NCBI GenBank assembly: GCA_030040725.1
Contig: JASHTD010000608.1
Coordinates: 1 to 7,269, forward strand
Length of the DNA stretch: 7,269 bases
Reading direction: 5' to 3'
From: Candidatus Sulfotelmatobacter sp.
Lineage (GTDB): Bacteria; Acidobacteriota; Terriglobia; Terriglobales; Acidobacteriaceae
Below, one piece after another: positions 1 through 5,539 of the stretch (the first letter of the stretch is position 1; the number at the start of each line of letters is the position of its first letter). The notes under the pieces were generated by a model. The model was not told where the DNA came from. It saw only the letters and a program-made list of their open reading frames with translations, and ran no database searches. Made by a program: the position numbers and the translations under genes.

Positions 1-269
1 GTACTACATTCCAATCCTGCTTTGCCGCCTCCACGGTTGCAGGGAACGCGATTCTTGACCCGCCGCCGGCATACGGGCCGGGAAACTGGCCTGCCAATAA
101 CTACTTTCCGAAGTCGGCCCGAGCGGTCAAGTTCGCCAATTACAATGGCGGCAACGGCGGCGACTATCGACTGCAGCCTTCGAGCCCATACAAAAATAAA
201 GGTACCGATGGCAAAGATATTGGAGCCGATGTGGATGCAATCCGGGCGGCAACGGCCGGCGCGGAATAG
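1..269 (+). CDS. C-terminal end of a probable right-handed beta-helix (pectate-lyase-like) protein, 5' truncated
   Basis: The frame with its first full codon at position 3 is open to a TAG stop at 267-269, giving the last 88 residues of a protein that begins outside the window. The tail reads NYNGGNGGDYRLQPSSPYKN followed by KGTDGKDIGADVDAI. The pattern 'DYRL-x-P-x-SPY-x-N-x-GTDGKDIGAD' is typical of the end of secreted right-handed parallel beta-helix proteins, where the final strands close the helix. Proteins of this fold include pectate lyases, alginate epimerases and other polysaccharide-acting or cell-surface proteins. The catalytic region is not visible, so neither substrate nor activity can be named. 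The stop lies 19 bases before the glycosyltransferase ATG, so the two genes are probably co-transcribed. The family call rests on this short motif only. The beta-helix assignment is fairly likely, while an enzymatic role is open. Confidence 0.72.
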   Translation, partial: TTFQSCFAASTVAGNAILDPPPAYGPGNWPANNYFPKSARAVKFANYNGGNGGDYRLQPSSPYKNKGTDGKDIGADVDAIRAATAGAE

Positions 270-288
270 AGTCTGATTGCATGCCGGC

Positions 289-1500
289 ATGAAAATACTG
301 TGGGTAAAGGCTGGCGGACTGGTTCCACCCGATACTGGCGGGAAGATTCGCAGCTATAACATTCTCCGCGAACTAGCGCACCACCACTCCATCACTTTTT
401 TTTCCTTCTACGCCGCACATGATAACGATCAGCATGGCGGCTTAAAGAGCATTTTTGATCGCATCGTCTGCCTGCCGTTGAAACTTCCAGAAGCGAAGAG
501 TGCGGCCGAGATGTTGAGCTACGGCATTCGCCTGCTTTCGTCGCAACCCTACAGCGTCGCGAAATTCTGCTTGCCCGAAACCCGGCGGAGAGTGCGGGCG
601 CTGGTCGACGAGGAAAAGTATGATGTCATCGTCTGCGATTTCATGGCGGCTGCGGGCGCAATTCCGTGGTCTTCGCCGGTTCCCAAGGTTCTGTTCACTC
701 ATAATGTGGAGGCAACCATCTGGCGTCGGCACTACGAAGTTGCCGCGAATCCAATGTGGAAAGCCATTTCCTGGCTGGAATGGAAAAAAATGAAGGGCGC
801 AGAGCAAAGATATCTGCGCCTCGCCAACCACGTGCTCACCGTTTCGGAGGGGGATCGCGATGCCTTTGCCGGTGTCGTCGATCCAGCGAAGGTAACTATC
901 ATCCCTACCGGCGTTGACATTGAGTACTTTCAGCCGCTGGCGCTGGAGCAAAAACCCAATTCGATCGTGTTCACCGGCTCCATGGATTGGCTTCCCAATG
1001 AAGACGCCATCATTTATTTTCTTGACGAAATTTTCCCTTCGATAAGAGAGCAATGCCCCGATGCAACTCTCGAGGTAGTGGGCCGAAAGCCTTCGCGCAA
1101 ACTCCTGGCTCGCGCGCAACAAGAAAAAAATGTAACACTCACCGGCTGGGTGGAAGATATTCGGCCCCATGTGGCGCGCGGATCCGTATGCATCGTGCCC
1201 TTGCGGATTGGGGGAGGCACGCGGCTTAAAATTTTTGAAGCGATGGCGATGGCCAAACCGGTCGTGTCAACTTCAATTGGGGCCGAGGGGCTGCCCGTTG
1301 AGTCGGGCGAGAATGTCTTACTTGCGGACACCCCTCAGGATTTCGCCGATCGGGTGGTATCGCTGCTGCGGGATTCGTCTGAGAGGAAGCGAATCGGCAA
1401 CGCCGCACGCGCGTTGGTGCAAGAAAAATACGGCTGGCCAAGGATTGCTGAAATCTTCGCTGAGACTCTGCAGGCTATTATGTCTCGTGCGCACGAATGA
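289..1500 (+). CDS. GT4-family glycosyltransferase (exosortase/EPS-locus type)
   Basis: This 403-residue protein has a GT-B fold layout and probably transfers a sugar from a nucleotide donor to a lipid-linked or growing polysaccharide acceptor at the inner face of the cytoplasmic membrane. The N-terminal domain opens with MKILWVKAGGLVPPDTGGKI (residues 1-20), where the PPDTGGKIR loop resembles acceptor-domain starts in sugar transferases of exosortase-linked loci. FTHNVEA lies at about 136-142. The C-terminal donor domain contains TIIPTGVD (203-210), VFTGSMDWLPN (227-237), LTGWVEDIRPH (284-294) and the donor-site segment IGGGTRLKIFEAMAMAKPVV (307-326). E317 corresponds to the second Glu of the GT4 EX7E motif, and the first is replaced by Gly309, as in other members with a GGGTRLK loop. 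There is no signal peptide or transmembrane helix. I prefer ATG at 289, because the protein then begins at the conserved MKILWV strand. An in-frame TTG at 277 would add four residues. Neither start has a strong Shine-Dalgarno. Donor and linkage cannot be told from sequence. Confidence 0.9.
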   Translation: MKILWVKAGGLVPPDTGGKIRSYNILRELAHHHSITFFSFYAAHDNDQHGGLKSIFDRIVCLPLKLPEAKSAAEMLSYGIRLLSSQPYSVAKFCLPETRRRVRALVDEEKYDVIVCDFMAAAGAIPWSSPVPKVLFTHNVEATIWRRHYEVAANPMWKAISWLEWKKMKGAEQRYLRLANHVLTVSEGDRDAFAGVVDPAKVTIIPTGVDIEYFQPLALEQKPNSIVFTGSMDWLPNEDAIIYFLDEIFPSIREQCPDATLEVVGRKPSRKLLARAQQEKNVTLTGWVEDIRPHVARGSVCIVPLRIGGGTRLKIFEAMAMAKPVVSTSIGAEGLPVESGENVLLADTPQDFADRVVSLLRDSSERKRIGNAARALVQEKYGWPRIAEIFAETLQAIMSRAHE

Positions 1501-1560
1501 CCGCTGCGAAGGCAAACGGAGATGCGGCCAGAGGGCTATTGTTGAAGGCGAGTATTTCGG

Positions 1561-2886
1561 CTACCAGCAAATCCCTTCGTAGAACGGTGCATCATCCGCA
1601 CGATGAGCCTTGTTGAGATTCACGAGGTCAATCACGGTCTGGTCTTTGCGCAGCCGCCTCACAAGATCTTCTGTGGTTACCGACTTGTTGCCCAGGATCA
1701 CGACTTCACCCCATTGCAGCACAGCGTCCAAATCGGACGACAGCAGCGATCCGATGTGCGGAATAACTTCTTCAATGTACTGCCGGTTCGAGCCGGCAAG
1801 TCGGCCCAGGCTGACATCCCGATCCCAGATTTTCACTTCATATCCCTCGCCAAGCAGGCGTTTCACCAGTTGCACCTGGGGGCTTTCCCGCAAATCGTCG
1901 GTGCCCGCTTTGAAGCTTAATCCCAGCTGTGCGACTTTTCTTTTGTTGGCGCGCATCACGGCTTCCACCGCACGTTCAATGTGCTCAGAGTTGCTGAGCA
2001 TCAACGACTCCAGCATGGGCAGCTTGAGATCAAGCTCCTTGGCTTTGTACGTCAACGCCCGCAAGTCTTTTGGGAGGCAGGATCCTCCGAACGCAAAGCC
2101 TGGAGATAGGTACGCTGGCGAGATGTTCAACCGCGTGTCGGACGTGAAAATCTCAGTTACAGCTTGCGTGTCAACGCCGAGCTGTTTGCACAAAGTTCCC
2201 AGTTCGTTGGCAAATGTAACTTTCACGGCGTGGAATGCGTTCGAAAAATATTTCACCATTTCAGCAACTGCAATACTCGTTTCGAACACTTTGCCGGGAG
2301 TTTTGCTGTAGAGTTCGCGCAGGGGTGCGAGTTGAGCTGCATCTTGCGCGCCAAAAATCGTGTAGGGCGGCTGGAGGAAATCCGCAACCGCGGTGCCTTC
2401 CCGCATGAATTCAGGATTGTAAGCGGCGCTAAAATCCCGGCCGGCCCGTTTATCGCTTTCGGTCTCGAGAATGGGAATAACAATAGTTTCGGTTGTACCT
2501 GGTAACACCGTGCTGCGCAAAACAAAAGTATGATGACTTGTTTTCTTTCTCAGGGCAGCGCCGATCTCGTGCGCCATTTTCTCGATGTGGCTCAAATCCA
2601 GCTTGCCGTTCCGCAGGCTTGGTGTGCCCACACAAACAAACGATATGTCTGAGTCGAGCACTGCCGCCGTCGAGTCAACTGTGGCGTGAAGACGGCAGGC
2701 TTTGTGGCCTTCGGCCACGAGTTCATTCATGCCAGCTTCGATGATGGGGCTGCGCCCGCTCTCCATCATTTCCACCTTCGCTGGATTCACATCCACGCCG
2801 ATCACGCGATGCCCCATGGAAGCGAAACACGCGGCAGACACTGACCCTACGTATCCCAAACCGAACACGCTAATCGACAAACTCAC
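1561..2886 (-). CDS. algD: GDP-mannose 6-dehydrogenase (AlgD-like, UDP-glucose/GDP-mannose dehydrogenase family)
   Basis: This cytoplasmic NAD-dependent four-electron oxidoreductase is predicted to convert GDP-mannose to GDP-mannuronic acid, the committed precursor step of alginate-type polymers. All three family domains are present in 441 residues, close to the usual 436 or so. They are a Rossmann NAD-binding start with GLGYVG (9-14), the central helical domain with VAEMVKY (207-213), and the C-terminal nucleotide-sugar domain with LGLSFKAGTDDLRESP (321-336). The catalytic Cys is C270 in FAFGGSCLPKD, and NPEFMREGT (157-165) supplies the usual Glu. Remembered Pseudomonas AlgD shares much of this text, including VCVGTPS, RSTVLPGT, VTFANELG and the final EGICW, which favours GDP-mannose over UDP-glucose as substrate. 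The start is GTG (2886-2884), with AGAGG eight bases upstream. It stands alone on the minus strand, convergent with the glycosyltransferase and divergent from the heparinase-family gene. UDP-hexose specificity remains a lesser alternative. Confidence 0.92.
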   Translation of the reverse strand: MSLSISVFGLGYVGSVSAACFASMGHRVIGVDVNPAKVEMMESGRSPIIEAGMNELVAEGHKACRLHATVDSTAAVLDSDISFVCVGTPSLRNGKLDLSHIEKMAHEIGAALRKKTSHHTFVLRSTVLPGTTETIVIPILETESDKRAGRDFSAAYNPEFMREGTAVADFLQPPYTIFGAQDAAQLAPLRELYSKTPGKVFETSIAVAEMVKYFSNAFHAVKVTFANELGTLCKQLGVDTQAVTEIFTSDTRLNISPAYLSPGFAFGGSCLPKDLRALTYKAKELDLKLPMLESLMLSNSEHIERAVEAVMRANKRKVAQLGLSFKAGTDDLRESPQVQLVKRLLGEGYEVKIWDRDVSLGRLAGSNRQYIEEVIPHIGSLLSSDLDAVLQWGEVVILGNKSVTTEDLVRRLRKDQTVIDLVNLNKAHRADDAPFYEGICW

Positions 2887-2894
2887 TCGTGAGG

Positions 2895-2899
2895 CCTCT
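2895..2899 (-). promoter_or_regulatory. Ribosome binding site of the algD-like gene
   Basis: Read on the minus strand, AGAGG lies eight bases before the GTG at 2886-2884. This is good Shine-Dalgarno spacing and supports GTG as the true start. The encoded protein then begins MSLSISVFGLGYVG, which is the expected length ahead of the NAD-binding loop. Confidence 0.55.
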
Positions 2900-2956
2900 G
2901 CTTGAAGAATCCTGAGCGCGGGAACGCTTTCTCCGGCATGGCAATTCTAAACTTTC

Positions 2957-2985
2957 AATATAGCAATCGCAGTGAGAGTGCACAA
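2957..2985 (-). promoter_or_regulatory. Putative sigma-70 promoter with extended -10 for the algD-like gene
   Basis: On the minus strand, TTGTGC (2985-2980) is followed after 17 bases by TATATT (2962-2957), and TG one base upstream of the -10 makes the extended form TGCTATATT. Spacing is optimal, and the -10 matches the consensus at five of six positions; the -35 matches at only three. Transcription would start near 2950, leaving a leader of about 64 bases before the GTG at 2886. This is a pattern match only. Promoter consensus in the host phylum is unknown to me. Confidence 0.42.
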
Positions 2986-3130
2986 AGCGTGATATACCGA
3001 AGTCACATCGCTCGTCGCCGCGATAAAGCCTTTCCGTCTGAACGAGTTGGCAATTGCGCTCGTGATGTTTGTGTCTTTTCGCGTGTCCTCAGATGCGCTT
3101 GAAAGGCTTCGGCAGGGTAACATGTGATTT

Positions 3131-5503
3131 GTGGCCACACTCCCGCCCACAAAATGGAAGCGCCTCACCCAAATGAAGTGGGGTGAGGCCGCCACTCGCC
3201 TTCGGCAGGAGTTCTTCAAACGTGTTGACTTGTTTCTGTACCGTTCGCGAATTGGCTATCCTGCGCCTCGATTGCGCAATGCATCCCCGAGTCACGCGAA
3301 ATTGGATGCAGCGAAATTCTTTTTTGACACCGACCAGATTCGCACTCGCGCCGATCTGTTGCGCACCCATCTGCCAAATGAGGCGGATGCAATTATCCGC
3401 GAGGCCAACGAGATTTGCCGCCATGAATTCCGTCTCCTGGGATGCGAGAAGATCACCATCGGGCCGGAAATCGACTGGAATTTTTCGGAAGGCGAGCGAG
3501 ATGTGCGCGAACTCCCATGGTTCAAAATCAATTTCCTCGATTTCGATTCAGTCGGCGACCACAAATTCGTATGGGAGTTGAATCGTCACCAGCATCTTGT
3601 CACCCTCGCGAAGGCCTGGGTTCTAACCTCCAACGCTGAGTATGTCACCGAACTCGCGGCGCAGTGGCGCTCCTGGCAGATGTCGAATCCGTATCCTTTG
3701 GGCATCAATTGGGCCAGCACGCTGGAAGCCGCGTTCCGCAGCCTTTCCTGGCTTTGGGTGCGGCATCTGCTCGGCGGTTGCGCGCAGCTTCCCGATAGTT
3801 TTCGAACCGACCTTCTCCGCGGGCTCCAGTTGCATGGACGCCATATCGAGCGTTACTTGTCGACATACTTTTCACCCAACACGCATCTTCTCGGCGAGGC
3901 AGGTGCGCTCTTTTTCATTGGTACATTGTGCCCCGAGATTCCAGCTTCGAGGCGGTGGCGAAATTTAGGGTGGAAGATTCTTCTCCGTGAGTCCGAACGG
4001 CAGGTGCGACCAGATGGCATGTACTTCGAGCAAGCTTTGTACTATCACGTATACGCGCTCGATTTTTTCCTGCACGCTCGTATTATCGCTAATCGAAATG
4101 GAATTGCGATTCCAAAACAGTTTGACGACGTGCTCAGGCAAATGCTCGACGTTCTGCTGGCACTTTCAGAAAACGGGCCAATCGAAGGCTTTGGCGACGA
4201 CGATGGCGGAAGAGTATTTAACCCCCGCCGCAACCACGTTGAGTACATGACCGATCCACTGCCGATCGGCGCCGGTCTTTACGGTGCTAAGTATGCAATC
4301 GCTACACTGACCGAGGAAGCCATCTGGCTTCTCGGTGAGAAAGCCATTCAGTCGCTCGCTGACCGGCCTGCGGCGCGGGTTGCGGCATCGCAAGCGTTAC
4401 CGGCGGGCGGCATTTATCTGATGAACGATTCCGTACCTTTTGCGCAGCAACTGATGATCGACGCCGGTCCACAAGGTGTTGGCAGTTGCGGGCATGGGCA
4501 CGCCGACGCGCTGAGCATCCGGTTATCGATGGATGGGCGGCGCTTTCTGATTGATCCCGGCACATACTGCTACGTCTCCGCGGCCGACGACCGAAACTAC
4601 TTCCGGGGTACTGGCGCGCATAACACAGTTCGAGTGGATGGGCTGGATCAAGCGATTCCGCGCGGGCCGTTCGCATGGAGTTCGATTCCCCAGGTAAAAG
4701 TCGAAAGCTGGATCAACGGGCAAACCTTCGATTGCTTTCTTGGCAGCCATGACGGATACGGGCTTTCCAGCCTGGTTATGCATCAACGATTGATCTTTCA
4801 TGTGAAAGGTGGCGTGTGGCTAATCAGCGATCTTATCGAAGGGCGAGGAGATCATCTCCTCGAAAGCTTTTGGCATTTCGCTCCTGAAATTGAAGTGGCA
4901 AAGGTCGGGGATGCGATTAGCGCTGAATATCCTAAGGCTGCCGAGGGCAAGAGCACGCCGGGCTTGGCATTCGTTCTCGATCGCAATTCTCAATGGCGAG
5001 CCGACGTCGCAACAGGCTTTGTGTCTCCTGCGTATGGAGACAAACAGGCTGCACCAGTGCTTCGTTTCAGCACAAAGACGAAAGTGCCCGAGCATTGCGG
5101 AATTCTGCTGGTGCCTCGAACCAGGCAGTGTGATGCGGGGGATTTCCGCAGCATCGGAGAAAAGTCGCAACGCGCAGTTCGCGCCTATCGCTACCAGATG
5201 CGTGGCTCGAGTGAGTTTTTCTTTTTCGCGGGAGAGAATATTGCTTGGACCTGTGGTCCTTGGACAAGCGACGCGAAGTTACTCTATTGCCGACTCGAAG
5301 GTCGCCGGTTGATGCACATTATTGTGGTTGCCGGGACCTTCGCTGCTTGTGGCGGCGTGCGCTTTATTTCGCAGTCTTCGAGCTCGGCAAATGTCGAATG
5401 GGTTTACGGTTCCGAGATTCAGCCGCCGGCGGGCGCCTCAGCGGCGGTTCTTGCACACGAGTTGGCGGTGCATGATTCTGACATTCTCGACTCAGTGCGC
5501 TGA
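3131..5503 (+). CDS. Heparinase II/III family protein (alginate-lyase-like)
   Basis: This 790-residue protein matches the two-part heparinase II/III architecture, whose characterised members cleave uronate-containing polysaccharides by beta-elimination. The N-terminal alpha/alpha-toroid region spans roughly residues 10-400 and contains GINWASTLEAAFRSLSW (191-207), SPNTHLLGEAGALF (248-261) and DGMYFEQALYYHVYALDFF (295-313). The C-terminal beta-sandwich follows, with GHGHADALSIRL (454-465), FLIDPGTYCY (472-481) and FRGTGAHNTVRVDGLDQ (491-507). Likely active-site residues are N250, H252, Y304 or Y305, and H455 or H457. The characterised enzymes have Asn directly before the toroid His, whereas Thr251 stands here. 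There is no signal peptide or membrane segment, so the protein appears cytoplasmic unless exported otherwise. The start is probably GTG 3131, because the KRLTQMKWGE segment resembles family N-termini. ATG 3173 is an alternative that would shorten it by 14 residues. It precedes the amidotransferase gene by 36 bases, probably in one operon. Lyase activity and substrate are inferred. Confidence 0.88.
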   Translation: MATLPPTKWKRLTQMKWGEAATRLRQEFFKRVDLFLYRSRIGYPAPRLRNASPSHAKLDAAKFFFDTDQIRTRADLLRTHLPNEADAIIREANEICRHEFRLLGCEKITIGPEIDWNFSEGERDVRELPWFKINFLDFDSVGDHKFVWELNRHQHLVTLAKAWVLTSNAEYVTELAAQWRSWQMSNPYPLGINWASTLEAAFRSLSWLWVRHLLGGCAQLPDSFRTDLLRGLQLHGRHIERYLSTYFSPNTHLLGEAGALFFIGTLCPEIPASRRWRNLGWKILLRESERQVRPDGMYFEQALYYHVYALDFFLHARIIANRNGIAIPKQFDDVLRQMLDVLLALSENGPIEGFGDDDGGRVFNPRRNHVEYMTDPLPIGAGLYGAKYAIATLTEEAIWLLGEKAIQSLADRPAARVAASQALPAGGIYLMNDSVPFAQQLMIDAGPQGVGSCGHGHADALSIRLSMDGRRFLIDPGTYCYVSAADDRNYFRGTGAHNTVRVDGLDQAIPRGPFAWSSIPQVKVESWINGQTFDCFLGSHDGYGLSSLVMHQRLIFHVKGGVWLISDLIEGRGDHLLESFWHFAPEIEVAKVGDAISAEYPKAAEGKSTPGLAFVLDRNSQWRADVATGFVSPAYGDKQAAPVLRFSTKTKVPEHCGILLVPRTRQCDAGDFRSIGEKSQRAVRAYRYQMRGSSEFFFFAGENIAWTCGPWTSDAKLLYCRLEGRRLMHIIVVAGTFAACGGVRFISQSSSSANVEWVYGSEIQPPAGASAAVLAHELAVHDSDILDSVR

Positions 5504-5529
5504 TCAGATCTGCTTGTAAGCCGGTACGT

Positions 5530-5533
5530 AGGA
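5530..5533 (+). promoter_or_regulatory. Ribosome binding site of the asparagine-synthase-like gene
   Basis: AGGA sits six bases before the ATG at 5540. This fixes the start so that Cys follows the initiator Met directly, as class II glutamine amidotransferases require. The short 36-base gap after the heparinase-family stop holds no visible terminator, which suggests read-through from the upstream gene. Confidence 0.6.
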
Positions 5534-5539
5534 AAACGT

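Larger units (their letters stand above)
2887..3130. other. Divergent intergenic region between algD-like and heparinase-family genes
   Basis: This 244-base spacer separates two divergently transcribed genes and must hold the minus-strand promoter and probably one for the plus-strand pair. The minus-strand candidate is listed separately. On the plus strand I found only weak options, such as TTGGCA at 3047-3052 without a good -10 and TTGAAA at 3099-3104 too close to the start, so I do not call one. An AGGG at 3114-3117 lies rather far (13 bases) from the GTG at 3131. Short open frames here begin at TTG or overlap the neighbouring genes and show no recognisable protein features. No strong hairpin, direct repeat or riboswitch-like structure was seen. 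Confidence 0.6.

Noticed and set aside
22..276. 84-codon plus-strand frame at the window start as a separate gene
   Set aside because: It is Arg/Pro/Thr-rich with no motif, whereas the overlapping frame starting at position 3 gives a recognisable beta-helix C-terminus.
396..403. Run of eight T in the glycosyltransferase gene as a phase-variation tract
   Set aside because: The reading frame is intact across it, and the run simply encodes part of Thr-Phe-Phe-Ser. Eight bases alone are weak evidence for slippage control.
442..1170. 242-residue open frame on the minus strand inside the glycosyltransferase gene
   Set aside because: It lies wholly antisense to a well-supported gene and shows no recognisable domain or motif. 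Long antisense frames are common in GC-rich coding DNA.
1610..2311. 233-residue plus-strand open frame opposite the algD-like gene
   Set aside because: It is Ser/Arg-rich, low in motif content and antisense to a gene whose protein is highly conserved in the other direction.
3047..3075. TTGGCA-like element as a sigma-54 or sigma-70 promoter for the heparinase-family gene
   Set aside because: The GC element expected at -12 for sigma-54 is missing at the required distance, and the hexamer 17 bases downstream (TGTGTC) is a poor -10.
2902..3102. Possible small plus-strand gene of 66 codons in the divergent spacer
   Set aside because: It starts at TTG with no good ribosome binding site, has no recognisable features, and covers the likely promoter region.
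2947..3219. 90-codon minus-strand frame overlapping the heparinase-family start
   Set aside because: It overlaps the 5' end of a well-supported gene and has no protein-family features. It also spans the putative algD promoter.
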